Shown here piece by piece: positions 46,340-55,381 of a DNA stretch of 64,000 bases (position 1 is its first letter; every line of letters starts with the position of its first letter). Source of the DNA: JANPPS01 sp965246925 (lineage in GTDB: Bacteria; Pseudomonadota; Alphaproteobacteria; Acetobacterales; Acetobacteraceae). Below the pieces are notes generated by a model. That model did not search any database and was not told the origin of the DNA. It was given only the letters and a program-made list of their open reading frames with translations. The translations under genes and the position numbers were made by a program. The DNA lies in the NCBI GenBank assembly GCA_965246925.1, contig OZ251994.1, positions 930,001 to 994,000 of the forward strand. Direction: 5' to 3'.

Positions 46340-46727
46340 ACTCGCGGTGGGCGTGCGGGACGTGGCGCATCTGGCGGAGCTGCAGCGCGGGCGGGCGCCG
46401 CCGCTCCGGCATTTGACGCGCAGCACGCCGCGGCGGGCGGCGGAGATCGTCGCGGGCGGCAGCCTATATTGGGTCGTGGCCGGCATCCTGAGCGTCCGGC
46501 AGCGGGTGAGTGCGGTGACCGAGGAGGCCGGGCAGGGTGGGACGCGGTATGCCGGGCTGATGCTGGATGCGCAACTCGTTCCGGTCGAGGGGCGGCGGGT
46601 GAAGCCGTTCCAGGGCTGGCGCTATCTGAAGCCCGAGGACGCGCCCCCCGACATCGTGCCCGGCGCCGATCCGGACGGCCTGCCGGAAGTATTGCGGCAG
46701 CACCTGCGGGACCTCTGCCTGATCTGA
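46323..46727 (+). CDS. DUF1489 family protein
   Basis: This 134-residue soluble protein contains MLHLIKLAVGVRDVAHLAEL, GSLYWVVAGILSVRQRV and RPFQGWRYL-like VKPFQGWRYLKPEDAPPDI, the conserved blocks of DUF1489 from Alphaproteobacteria. Function unknown. It overlaps nth by 17 bases and is likely co-transcribed with it. Confidence 0.85.
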   Translation: MLHLIKLAVGVRDVAHLAELQRGRAPPLRHLTRSTPRRAAEIVAGGSLYWVVAGILSVRQRVSAVTEEAGQGGTRYAGLMLDAQLVPVEGRRVKPFQGWRYLKPEDAPPDIVPGADPDGLPEVLRQHLRDLCLI

Positions 46728-46777
46728 GTTCCGGGGCAGAGACTTGTTCCGGACCCATCCCGACACACCTATGCCCC

Positions 46778-47077
46778 ATGCAGGACACGACCACGAAACC
46801 CCGCATCGAGATCAAGACCGAGCGGCCGAAGCTGCACAAGGTCATCCTGGTCAACGATGACTTCACCCCGCGCGAGTTCGTGGTGACGGTGCTGAAGGGT
46901 GAGTTCCGGCTGACCGAAGAGCAGTCCCGCCGGGTGATGATGACGGCGCATCAGCGGGGCGTTTGCGTCGTGGCGGTCTTCACCAAGGACGTCGCCGAGG
47001 CCAAGGCGACCAACGCTGTGGATGCTGCAAGGAAGCACGGCTTCCCGCTGCTGTTCACGACCGAGCCCGAGGAGTGA
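46778..47077 (+). CDS. clpS: ClpS, ClpAP adaptor protein
   Basis: This 99-residue N-degron adaptor delivers substrates with destabilising N-termini to ClpAP. The core motif HKVILVNDDFTPREFVV and the helix RRVMMTAHQRGVCVV are typical. The last segment is AARKHGFPLLFTTEPEE. ATG 46778 gives the expected short flexible N-terminus. Alphaproteobacteria often carry two ClpS paralogues; which one this is cannot be told. Confidence 0.92.
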   Translation: MQDTTTKPRIEIKTERPKLHKVILVNDDFTPREFVVTVLKGEFRLTEEQSRRVMMTAHQRGVCVVAVFTKDVAEAKATNAVDAARKHGFPLLFTTEPEE

Positions 47078-47083
47078 GCGCCC

Positions 47084-47935
47084 CTAACGTCTTCGGGTAA
47101 GCGGCCGCAAATGCCAGCCTTTCTGCACCGCCTCCCAGTTCGGCTTGAAGTTGGGTGGGGACCAGATTGGCATGCCGCCCAAGAGTGAGACGAGGAACAC
47201 CACGCTGCTCAGGCATGCGAGGACGCAGCCGCACAGGCCCACCCATACCAACGAATGCCAGTTATTCCAGCGCCGCTCGATCAGCAACGCAAGGATCCGG
47301 CCTCCGTCGAGTGGAAAGGCGGGGAGCATGTTGATGACCGCCAGCACCAGATTGGCCCAGCCGAGCCACTGCAAAGCGCGCAGGGGCGGCCAAAGGTCGG
47401 CATAGATGCCGGGAGGGCCGTTATAGAAAATCGTTTCGGCACCAGCGGCGGACACGGCGACGCGCAGCGCCGCAGCCGCGCCAAGGCAGATCACGCAAAG
47501 CCCGATATTGGCGAGCGGCCCCGCGGCCAAGATGCGGATATCATGGCCGCGCCGCCAAGTATTTGCCTCATGATGCGCTTCACCGCCCAAAGCATGGATT
47601 ATGATGACAAATACTCTCAGTCCGTAAGCCTCCGCCATACGGATATGCGCGAGCTCGTGCAGGAATACGGAGCCGATGAGCCCAGGGATGATCAGGCCGG
47701 CCGTGATCCAGCCCTGCGGCCCGTAGTGCTAGAGGTGAGCCGTGACGGCGACCGGCAGCACGATCGCCAGCCAGTGGAACCACACGGGAGGTAAACCGCG
47801 CCATTGCACGATGAAGCATTCATCCCGCACCGTGACACGGTCCCGGACAAAATCCCGAACCGATTGCGCGCGGCTTGAAAGCGCTCGGAGAATAGGGCCT
47901 GACCTTAGCCTGACCGCGTATGCGTCAGCTTCCAC
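47084..47935 (-). pseudogene. M50 (site-2) metalloprotease interrupted by an in-frame amber codon
   Basis: The frame from about 47935 encodes a cytoplasmic leader and first helix (LPPVWFHWLAIVLPVAV), then meets TAG at 47729-47731 and continues in the same frame with PGLIGSVFLHELAHIRMAEA, which holds the zinc-binding HExxH. Further on come ILAAGPLANIGLCVICLG and MLPAFPLDGGRILALLIE with the third ligand. Apart from the amber codon the protein is intact, about 283 residues. The only ATG after the stop lies beyond the HExxH motif, so without readthrough the protease should be inactive. The 5' end overlaps the Tim44-like gene. Confidence 0.75.
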
Positions 47936-48579
47936 GCCGGGTCGGACTGCGACAGGTCGCGCTCGAAGGTCCAGAGGTCGATAATCTCCGTCACGGCATC
48001 CGTGCCGGCGACGGGCTTGCCGTCGCGGTCCAGCGTCTCGGCAATCTGGTCGGAGACGAAGCGGACCGTGATGGCGGCCTGCGTGCCGTGCAGCACCGCC
48101 TCGTTGATTTCAGCCTTCTCGATCGAACGAATCTCGCTCCGTTGCGTCTCCCCGGAGGCTTCCCTTGCCGCAATCGCCCCCTCGAAGGCGCCATACGCGT
48201 CATCGGACAGAAGCGGGCGAAGCGCCACGCGGTCCCCGGCGGCAAAGGCGCCGACGATCATGCGAAATGCGGCTTCGGCCCCCACCAAAAAGCGGGCCGG
48301 GTCAAAGCTGCGCTCCAGCGTGCCCATCTGAGTGAGCGCCTGCCCGGTAATGGTGCCAGGCTCCGGCACCGGACGGGCGCGGGTCACAGGCTCCGTCCGC
48401 AGCGGCACGACCGGGGCAGAGCGCCTCACGCCCGGAACGCCCGGCGCCGTCTCCGGCTGACGCGGACGCTCGAAGCCGGTGCGCCGTCCGAGGATGCTGC
48501 GCAAGCGAAGGATCAAAAATGCCGCGACCATGCCGAAAAGCAGGAGATCGATAGGAAAATTGCCGCCGTCCATGCCCAT
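47905..48579 (-). CDS. Tim44-like (Tim44/TimA domain) membrane-anchored protein
   Basis: This 224-residue protein has one N-terminal membrane helix (FPIDLLLFGMVAAFLILRL) and a proline/arginine-rich linker. A Tim44-like C-terminal domain follows from about residue 95 (FLVGAEAAFRMIVGAFAAGD, then VRFVSDQIAETLDRDGKPV). Bacterial TimA-type proteins are thought to act at the inner membrane, with role unresolved. The real start may be the second Met (48573). Located close to secB, as in many Alphaproteobacteria. Confidence 0.85.
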   Translation of the reverse strand: MGMDGGNFPIDLLLFGMVAAFLILRLRSILGRRTGFERPRQPETAPGVPGVRRSAPVVPLRTEPVTRARPVPEPGTITGQALTQMGTLERSFDPARFLVGAEAAFRMIVGAFAAGDRVALRPLLSDDAYGAFEGAIAAREASGETQRSEIRSIEKAEINEAVLHGTQAAITVRFVSDQIAETLDRDGKPVAGTDAVTEIIDLWTFERDLSQSDPAWKLTHTRSG

Positions 48580-48676
48580 GCGCCTTAATGCCCTGCCGTA
48601 TATAGACCCTATTCATGTCCAAACAATGAACGCCACCGCCGGTTGCTGGGCCATGCACCGCACCCTTATATGTGAC

Positions 48677-49231
48677 ATGCTTTTGCTTAGACACGGCCAG
48701 AGCGAGTTCAACCTCGCCTTTACCCAAACCCGGCGTGATCCCGGCATCCCGGACCCGGTGCTCACCCCGCTCGGCCATCAGCAGGCACAGGCGGCTGCGG
48801 CGGCGCTCGCCGGACAGGGCATCACCCGCATCCTCGCCAGCCCCTACACCCGCGCTTTGCAGACGGCGCAGCCGGTAGCGGATGCACTTGGCCTGGCCAT
48901 ACAAATCCATCCTACGGTTCGGGAGCGCTACGCCTTCACTTGCGACATTGGCAGCCCCGTTTCCCGCCTTGCCGAATCCTGGCCGTCCCATGACTTCACC
49001 GCCATGGAAGAAGTCTGGTGGCCGCAAGCCGAAGAAGGGGCCGATGGCGTGATCCGCCGCGCCGCCGAGTTCCGGGCCGAGATGGCGGCGCATGCCGAAT
49101 GGGCAAACACACTGGTTGTGAGCCACTGGGGGTTCATCTTGTCCATGACCGGCCGCAGCCTCGAAAACGGCCAATGGCTCCGCTGCGACCCGACCGAGCC
49201 AGCCCCGGCCGAGATCATCTGGCGGCATTAA
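48677..49231 (+). CDS. Histidine phosphatase family protein
   Basis: This protein of about 184 residues has the RHG motif LLLRHGQSEFN at its very start, LASPYTRALQTAQPVAD, and the second active-site His in VVSHWGFILSMTG. It belongs to the phosphoglycerate-mutase-like phosphatases; the substrate is unknown. I chose ATG 48677 because the family usually begins right before the RHG motif. Upstream ATGs at 48626 and 48653 in the same frame would add 17 or 8 residues. Confidence 0.82.
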   Translation: MLLLRHGQSEFNLAFTQTRRDPGIPDPVLTPLGHQQAQAAAAALAGQGITRILASPYTRALQTAQPVADALGLAIQIHPTVRERYAFTCDIGSPVSRLAESWPSHDFTAMEEVWWPQAEEGADGVIRRAAEFRAEMAAHAEWANTLVVSHWGFILSMTGRSLENGQWLRCDPTEPAPAEIIWRH

Positions 49232-49298
49232 CAAGCACGTATGGTGCAACGGCGCACCGCATGCTACCCGCGGGCCATCCGTCCGCCGAGGAAGTTCC

Positions 49299-49808
49299 AT
49301 GTCCGATACCACGCCCGCGCCGCAAGCCGCCCCCGCTCAGCCGCTGACCGTCAATATCCAATACGTGAAGGACCTGAGCTTCGAGGTGCCCAACGCGCCT
49401 GAAATCTACACCACGCTCCGCAGCCAGCCGAACGTCAACATCAACCTCGACGTTCAGGCCCGCCGTATTCAGGACGGTCAGGACGTGTTCGAGGTGACGC
49501 TGCAGATCAAGGCCGAGGCGACCGAGCCCGGGCCCGCAAACGGCGCCGCAAACGGCAACGGCGAGGCCAGCGCGCGTCCGGTGTTCATCGCCGAACTCGC
49601 CTATGCCGGCGTGTTCACCCTGGCTGGGATCCCCGAGGAGTCGGTTGAGCCCATCTTGTTGGTCGAGTGTCCGCGTCTGCTGTTCCCCTACGCCCGTAAC
49701 ATCCTGGCCGACGTGACGCGGGATGGCGGCTTCCCCCCCGTGCTGCTCCAGCCCATCGATTTCGTCGCATTGTGGCAGAGCCGCCGGGCGCAAGCCGGCA
49801 ACGCATAA
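49299..49808 (+). CDS. secB: SecB, protein-export chaperone
   Basis: This 169-residue cytosolic chaperone keeps preproteins unfolded and hands them to SecA. Signatures are QYVKDLSFEVPNAPEIY near the start, INLDVQARRI, and ECPRLLFPYARNILADVTRDGGFPPV reduced here to the key block CPRLLFPYARN. An alphaproteobacterial insertion rich in Gly/Asn/Ala lies at about 70-85. fpr starts three bases after its stop. Confidence 0.95.
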   Translation: MSDTTPAPQAAPAQPLTVNIQYVKDLSFEVPNAPEIYTTLRSQPNVNINLDVQARRIQDGQDVFEVTLQIKAEATEPGPANGAANGNGEASARPVFIAELAYAGVFTLAGIPEESVEPILLVECPRLLFPYARNILADVTRDGGFPPVLLQPIDFVALWQSRRAQAGNA

Positions 49809-49811
49809 CGC

Positions 49812-50585
49812 ATGGCCGCCTTCCAGACCGAGACGGTCACCGGCGTCCGCCATTGGACGCCGGCGCTGTTCAGCTTCACCTCTACCCGCGACCCGGCGTT
49901 CCGCTTCCTGTCCGGCCAATTCACCATGATCGGGCTAGAGGTGGACGGGAAACCGCTGATGCGCGCCTATTCCATGGCGTCCGCCTTCTATGACGAGGAA
50001 CTTGAGTTCTTCAGCATCAAGGTGCAGGACGGTCCGCTCACGTCCCGGCTGCAACATTTGAGGGTGGGGGATCAGGTCCTGGTCGGCCGGAAGCCGGTCG
50101 GCACACTCGTCCAAGATAGCCTTACACCGGGCCGCAACCTGTTCCTGCTCGGCACCGGCACGGGCCTTGCCCCGTTCGCCAGCATTATCCGTGACCCGGA
50201 CGTGTATGACCGGTTCGAGCGTGTGGTCCTGGTGCATGGTACGCGGGAGATTGCAGAGCTGGCCTATGGCGAACAGATCGTCCGAGACCTCCCCGGCAAC
50301 GAACTGCTGGCGGATCTCGTGCGCGATAAGCTGCTGTATTACCCGACGGTCACGCGGGAGCCGTTCCGCAACACCGGGCGCATCACCACGCTGCTAGAGA
50401 CGGACAAGCTTACGTCCGATCTGGGACTGTCGCCCATCAACCCAGCCACGGACCGCATGATGCTCTGCGGCAGCCCGGCGTTCCTGGCCGATATGGTGGC
50501 GCTGCTGGACGGCGCCGGGTTCGAGGAAGGCAGCGCCAGCCAGCCCGGCAGCTATGTCATCGAAAAGGCTTTTGTGGAAAAGTAG
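49812..50585 (+). CDS. fpr: Ferredoxin--NADP reductase
   Basis: This 257-residue flavoprotein of the bacterial FPR subclass has the FAD-binding RAYSMAS block at about 53, GTGTGLAPFASI for NADP binding (about 114), and a C-terminal extension YVIEKAFVEK typical of the class. It transfers electrons between NADPH and ferredoxin or flavodoxin. It follows secB by three bases, and livK begins 41 bases downstream. Confidence 0.93.
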   Translation: MAAFQTETVTGVRHWTPALFSFTSTRDPAFRFLSGQFTMIGLEVDGKPLMRAYSMASAFYDEELEFFSIKVQDGPLTSRLQHLRVGDQVLVGRKPVGTLVQDSLTPGRNLFLLGTGTGLAPFASIIRDPDVYDRFERVVLVHGTREIAELAYGEQIVRDLPGNELLADLVRDKLLYYPTVTREPFRNTGRITTLLETDKLTSDLGLSPINPATDRMMLCGSPAFLADMVALLDGAGFEEGSASQPGSYVIEKAFVEK

Positions 50586-50625
50586 CCGGACGGTCCCCGA
50601 GAGGGCCGCCTCGAGGGAGAAGACG

Positions 50626-51789
50626 GTGAGAACATTCATGCTCGGCCTGCTGACGGCCGCCGCTGTATCGACGGGTGCGATTGCGGCGGACCCGGTGAAG
50701 ATCGGCCTGGTGCTGCCCATGTCGGGGCCGTTTGCCGCGTATGGTAAGCAGATCGAGCACGGCGTGCGCTTGTATCTGGCGCAGAAAGGCGAGACGTTCG
50801 GCGGACGTCACGTCGAGCTGCTGGTAAAAGACGACAGCCCCGGGACCGCCGGGGATGTCAGCCGGCGCTTGGCGCAGGAGTTCGTGGTCAAGGACAAGGT
50901 GGATGTGCTGGCAGGCTTCGGCCTTACCCCCTCCGCGCTGGCCACCGCGCCGCTCGCGACCGAGGCGCAACGCCCCATGGTCGTCATGAACGCCGCCACG
51001 TCCAGCATTACCACGAAATCCCCCAACGTACTCCGCACCAGCATGACGCTGCCGCAGAACTCGTCCGTGATCGCGTCCTGGGCGGCCAAGAACGGCATCA
51101 AGAAGGTCTTCACCCTGGTCGCGGATTTTGGCCCCGGTTACGACGCGGAGGGCCAGTTCAAGAAAACCTTCACCGCAGCCGGCGGTACTATTGTGGATAG
51201 CGTGCGGAGCCCCGTCGCCAACCCCGATTACGGCCCCTTCTTGCAGCGCATCAAGGATGCGCAGCCCGAGGCCGTGTTCATCTTCCTGCCCCCAGGCGCC
51301 GGCACGGTCGCGTTCATGAAGGGCTTTGCCGAGCGTGGCCTAGCCCAGGCCGGCATCAAGCTGATCTCCACCGGAGACCTTACGGACGAAGATATCCTGG
51401 ACGTACTCGGAGACAACGCGCTGGGGCTCATTACCGCGTTCCACTACTCCGCCGCCCACCCCTCGCCCGAGAACGCCGCCTACACCGCCGCCTACGCCAA
51501 GGCCTATCCCAACGACCGGCCCAACTTCATGTCGGTCGCCGGGTATGACGGCATGGCGCTGATCGCGGCGGTGCTGGAAAGGACCGCGGGCAAGTCCGAC
51601 GCCGCCACCTTCGTCGATGCGGCGAAGGGCATGGCGTTCACCAGCCCCCGGGGCCCGGTCAGCATCGACCCGGCCACCCGTGACATCGTGCAGACCATCT
51701 ACATTCGCGAAGTCAAGCGCGTGAACGGCGTTCTGCAAAACGTGGAGTTCGACAGCGTACCCGCCGTCCGGGACCCCGGGAAGGAATGA
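50626..51789 (+). CDS. livK: Branched-chain amino-acid type ABC transporter substrate-binding protein
   Basis: This protein of about 387 residues belongs to the type I periplasmic binding family. A signal peptide ends AAAVSTGAIAA, followed by PVKIGLVLPMSGPFAAYG and DVLAGFGLTPSALATAP. It starts at GTG 50626 (or ATG 50638), supported by GAGGGAGAAG upstream. It is the first gene of a livKHMGF-type operon. Many such proteins bind aromatic acids or amides instead of branched-chain amino acids, so the ligand is open. Confidence 0.87.
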   Translation: MRTFMLGLLTAAAVSTGAIAADPVKIGLVLPMSGPFAAYGKQIEHGVRLYLAQKGETFGGRHVELLVKDDSPGTAGDVSRRLAQEFVVKDKVDVLAGFGLTPSALATAPLATEAQRPMVVMNAATSSITTKSPNVLRTSMTLPQNSSVIASWAAKNGIKKVFTLVADFGPGYDAEGQFKKTFTAAGGTIVDSVRSPVANPDYGPFLQRIKDAQPEAVFIFLPPGAGTVAFMKGFAERGLAQAGIKLISTGDLTDEDILDVLGDNALGLITAFHYSAAHPSPENAAYTAAYAKAYPNDRPNFMSVAGYDGMALIAAVLERTAGKSDAATFVDAAKGMAFTSPRGPVSIDPATRDIVQTIYIREVKRVNGVLQNVEFDSVPAVRDPGKE

Positions 51790-51838
51790 CCCCTACTTCC
51801 GTAGCGCGGGCTTTGAGTCCGCTCTGCCCAGCCGGCAC

Positions 51839-52687
51839 ATGACCGTCCTGTTCGACGGCGTCGCCTCCGGCATGTTGCTGTTCCTGCTCAGCGTGGGACT
51901 GTCTGTGACGCTGGGCCTCATGAACTTCGTAAACTTGGCCCATGGCGCGTTCTCCATGCTCGGCGGCTATGTGTGCGTGACGTTGCTGAACCGCGCCGGG
52001 GTGCCGTTCCTCCTGGCGCTCCCCCTAGCCGCGCTCGCATCCGCGGCGGCGGGCGTGGTGCTGGAGCGGCTACTCTATCGCCGCCTCTACAGCGCGCCGC
52101 ACCTGGATCAGGTGTTGTTCTCCATCGGCCTCATCTTCATCGCCATCTCGACCGCCACCTTCGTCTTCGGCGATCAGCAGCAACCATTACACTTGCCGTC
52201 CGTCTTATCCGGTCAGTTGCAAGTGGCCGGCGCGGATATGGGATACTACCGGCTCTTCCTCATCGCAATCGCCCTCATCCTGGCCGGCGCATTGCAGTTC
52301 CTTGTCACCGGCACCCGCTTCGGCGCCCAGCTCCGCGCCGCCGTGGACAATCAGCGCATTGCGCGGGGCCTCGGCATCGATGTCGGACGCGTGTTCGTCA
52401 TCACCTTCGCCCTCGGCTCCGGCCTCGCCGGGCTAGGCGGCGCGCTCGGGATCGAAATGCTCGGCCTCGATCCCGAGTTTCCGCTGCGCTACGTCGTATA
52501 TTTCCTCATTGTGGTCGCGGTCGGCGGCGCGGGCAGCATTAAAGGCTCGCTGTTCGCCTCTCTGTTGCTCGGTATCTGTGACGTCGCGGGTAAATACTAC
52601 GTGCCGGAAATCGGTTCTTTCGTGATCTATGGCGTCATGGTGCTGACGCTCATCGTCCGCCCGCAAGGCCTGTTCGGCACGCGATGA
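51839..52687 (+). CDS. livH: Branched-chain amino-acid ABC permease LivH type
   Basis: This 282-residue permease has about eight hydrophobic helices. Family blocks are GLMNFVNLAHGAFSMLGGY near residue 25 and FRAAVDNQRIARGLGID-like LRAAVDNQRIARGLGI at about 178. Its stop overlaps the ATG of livM by four bases. Confidence 0.92.
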   Translation: MTVLFDGVASGMLLFLLSVGLSVTLGLMNFVNLAHGAFSMLGGYVCVTLLNRAGVPFLLALPLAALASAAAGVVLERLLYRRLYSAPHLDQVLFSIGLIFIAISTATFVFGDQQQPLHLPSVLSGQLQVAGADMGYYRLFLIAIALILAGALQFLVTGTRFGAQLRAAVDNQRIARGLGIDVGRVFVITFALGSGLAGLGGALGIEMLGLDPEFPLRYVVYFLIVVAVGGAGSIKGSLFASLLLGICDVAGKYYVPEIGSFVIYGVMVLTLIVRPQGLFGTR

Positions 52688-53634
52688 GCGTTTCACTCAC
52701 GGCGCCGCTTCGCCAGGGCGCACGCTGGCGGTGGCCGGAATCAGTGTTCTGGCTGTTGCCGGCCGCCGCGTATTTCGCCTTCCCTGACAACCTCAGCCTG
52801 TTGTCCCAGATCGCGATCGCCGCGCTGTTCACTCTCTCGCTCGATCTCATCTTGGGCTACGCCGGCATCGTCTCGCTCGGCCACGCCGCGTTCTTCGGCC
52901 TGGGCGCCTATGCGTCCGGGCTGTTGGCGCAGGCCGGCTGGGGGGACCCGCTGCTGGGCTTGCTGGTCGCCGCCGTCCTCGCCGGCGCCGCAGGCTTCGC
53001 CAGCAGCTTCCTCGTGCTTCGCGGGGCAGACCTTACCCGGCTCATGGTGACGCTCGGCCTGGGCCTCATGTTGTTCGAGGCCGCCAATAAATGGACCAGC
53101 CTCACCGGCGGGCTAGACGGGCTGCAGGGCGTCGAGTTACAGCCGGTGCTCGGCCTGTTCCGCTTCGACCTCTACGGCAGGACGGCCTACATCTACTGTG
53201 TAGTCGTCCTGTTCTGCCTGTTCCTGCTGGCCCGCCGCATCGTACACTCGCCGTTCGGCCTGTCGTTGATCGCCATCCGGCAGAATCCGCTCCGCATGCC
53301 CGCGCTCGGCGTGCCGGTCACGGCCCGGCTAGCCGCCGTCTATTCCTTGGCCGCCGCATACGCCGGGGTCGCGGGCGGGCTTCTCACCCAAACCACTCAG
53401 TTCGTCTCGATCGATGTGCTGAGCTTTCCCCGCTCGGCCGAAGTCATGCTCATGCTTGTTCTTGGCGGCACCGGCAGCCTGTATGGGGCGCTCCTCGGCA
53501 CCATCCTGTTCATGACGCTGCATCAGTTCCTTTCAGGCATCAACCCGCAATACTGGCAGTTCTGGATCGGCCTCATGCTGATCGGCGTCGTGCTATTCGC
53601 CCGCGGCGGCGTCATGGGCGCGCTGCGGCGGTGA
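52684..53634 (+). CDS. livM: Branched-chain amino-acid ABC permease LivM type
   Basis: This 316-residue permease has the LivM motif LGYAGIVSLGHAAFFGLGAY (about 58-77) and the cytoplasmic loop FGLSLIAIRQNPLRMPALGV (about 197-216). It overlaps livH by four bases, and the downstream livG GTG start overlaps its stop codon. Confidence 0.92.
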   Translation: MSVSLTAPLRQGARWRWPESVFWLLPAAAYFAFPDNLSLLSQIAIAALFTLSLDLILGYAGIVSLGHAAFFGLGAYASGLLAQAGWGDPLLGLLVAAVLAGAAGFASSFLVLRGADLTRLMVTLGLGLMLFEAANKWTSLTGGLDGLQGVELQPVLGLFRFDLYGRTAYIYCVVVLFCLFLLARRIVHSPFGLSLIAIRQNPLRMPALGVPVTARLAAVYSLAAAYAGVAGGLLTQTTQFVSIDVLSFPRSAEVMLMLVLGGTGSLYGALLGTILFMTLHQFLSGINPQYWQFWIGLMLIGVVLFARGGVMGALRR

Positions 53635-54383
53635 TATATGCGCTGGAGACGGCCGGGCTCTGCCGTACCTTTGGCGGCTTGGCCGCCACTAACGATGTAA
53701 GCCTCCGCGTCCCGCCCGGAGCGCGCCACGCCTTGATCGGCCCGAACGGCGCCGGCAAGACGACGCTCATCAACCTCCTCTCAGGCACGCTCACGCCCAC
53801 GGCCGGGCGTGTGCTGCTGCTGGGGGAGGACGTGACGCGCCGTCCGCAGCATCAGAGGGTTAAGCGCGGCCTCGCCCGCACCTTTCAAATCAACCGGCTG
53901 TTTGCGGACCTGACCGTCCTGCAATCCGTCACCCTCGCCGTCATGGAGCGGCGCGGACGCGGGTGGCGCTGGTGGAGCCGGGTCGGGGCCGAAGCAGCGT
54001 CGATCGACATCGCTGCCGCCTTGCTCGACCGCCTCGGCCTGCTCGAGCTGGCGCATGACCGGACCGGCAGCCTCGCCTACGGCAAGCAACGCCTGATCGA
54101 GATCGCACTCGCCTTAGCCGCGGAACCGCGCGTACTGCTGCTGGATGAGCCTGCGGCCGGGGTGCCGCGCGGCGAAAGCCGGCAGCTGTTCGACACGCTG
54201 GCCCAGCTGCCGCCTGATATGACCATTCTGCTGATCGAGCATGACATGGACCTGGTGTTCCGCTTCGCTGCGCAAATCACCGTGCTGGTGCATGGCGCGA
54301 TTTTGGCGGAGGGCACACCGGAGGCGATGGCGGCGGATAGCCGGGTCCGGGACGTGTACTTAGGGCGGCCGGCACATGGCTAA
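53631..54383 (+). CDS. livG: Branched-chain amino-acid ABC ATPase LivG type
   Basis: This 250-residue ATPase has Walker A GPNGAGKTT and Walker B VLLLDEPAAGVP. The usual signature LSYGxQR appears as LAYGKQRLIEIA, a typical LivG variant. It starts with GTG at 53631, overlapping the livM stop. The upstream frame to 53091 is antisense-free but unrelated. It overlaps livF by eight bases. Confidence 0.9.
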   Translation: MIYALETAGLCRTFGGLAATNDVSLRVPPGARHALIGPNGAGKTTLINLLSGTLTPTAGRVLLLGEDVTRRPQHQRVKRGLARTFQINRLFADLTVLQSVTLAVMERRGRGWRWWSRVGAEAASIDIAAALLDRLGLLELAHDRTGSLAYGKQRLIEIALALAAEPRVLLLDEPAAGVPRGESRQLFDTLAQLPPDMTILLIEHDMDLVFRFAAQITVLVHGAILAEGTPEAMAADSRVRDVYLGRPAHG

Positions 54384-55080
54384 GTTGCTTGAAGTAGAGG
54401 GCCTGTGCGCCGGCTACGGCAATGCGTCGGTGCTGGAGGATATCTCGTTCGATCTGGCGGAGGGTGCAAGCCTGGCTCTGCTCGGGCGCAACGGCATGGG
54501 CAAGACGACGCTGCTGGCCGCCCTCATGGGCGCCGCGCGGCAGACCGCAGGCCGTGTGCGCCTTGCGGGCCAGGACCTCGCTTTAGTGCCGAGCCACGGC
54601 CGGGCCCGGGCGGGGCTCGGCTGGGTGCCGCAGGAGCGGGACATCTTCCCAAGCCTGAGCGTCGAGGAGAACCTGACCGCTACGGCCCGTCCAGGTCCGT
54701 GGGCCCTGCCGCGCATCTACGTTACCTTCCCCCGCCTGCGGGAGCGGCGCGGCAACCGGGGCGATCAGCTGTCCGGCGGGGAGCAGCAGATGCTGGCGGT
54801 TGGGCGGGCGCTGATGCTGAACCCAAGACTATTGCTGCTCGACGAGCCGCTCGAAGGCCTTGCTCCCATCATCGTGCAGGAGCTGCTGGGCGTGCTGGCC
54901 GCGCTGGCGGGGGAGAGTGGAATGGCGATGATCTTGGTAGAGCAGCACGCGCATCAAATCCTGCCGTTGACCGAGCAGGCGATCGTGCTGGAGCGGGGCC
55001 GCATCGTTCATGCCGGATCGAGTACGCCACTGATTGCCGAACCTGAACAGCTCGATCGCTGGCTCGGCCTTACCGCTTAA
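54376..55080 (+). CDS. livF: Branched-chain amino-acid ABC ATPase LivF type
   Basis: This 234-residue ATPase has Walker A GRNGMGKTT (the Met variant is usual in LivF), signature LSGGEQQMLAVGRAL and Walker B LLLLDEPLEGLAP. It is the last gene of the five-gene livKHMGF operon. Confidence 0.93.
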   Translation: MAKLLEVEGLCAGYGNASVLEDISFDLAEGASLALLGRNGMGKTTLLAALMGAARQTAGRVRLAGQDLALVPSHGRARAGLGWVPQERDIFPSLSVEENLTATARPGPWALPRIYVTFPRLRERRGNRGDQLSGGEQQMLAVGRALMLNPRLLLLDEPLEGLAPIIVQELLGVLAALAGESGMAMILVEQHAHQILPLTEQAIVLERGRIVHAGSSTPLIAEPEQLDRWLGLTA

Positions 55081-55381
55081 GAAAGCCGTCTCTTTCATTG
55101 CGACCGTTTTGCATAAATGAAGCGCTAGAAAGCCGGGACAGGTCCGGCGCACAACTTATACGATGAAATCAGGGGCTGACTACACTAAATCACAGAACAG
55201 GATATCTCTATACTTTAATTTGCTTTCTCTTTGTGAAATGTCATACAAGGCCTTCAATTCTTGACACAGAGAGCGGCTTTGAACCAAGCGTCCGGTGGTA
55301 TGATCCCAGCCACCAATGCCTGGACCTATGTGAGGAGGTTTTGGAATTCAGCTATCAGCCGTCCAGCACGGGATCGGAACC
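55081..55381. other. Intergenic region upstream of the rhodopsin homologue
   Basis: About 300 bases, clearly richer in AT than the flanking genes, with no supported gene. A TTGACA occurs at 55261-55266 but without a convincing -10 box. A GGAGG at 55334-55338 precedes a TTG that opens a 17-codon frame ending at 55394, just inside the rhodopsin gene; this might be a leader peptide but is not otherwise supported. Confidence 0.4.

Noticed and set aside
45789..46412. 207-codon minus-strand frame
   Set aside because: Antisense to nth and DUF1489, which have strong family motifs in their own frames.
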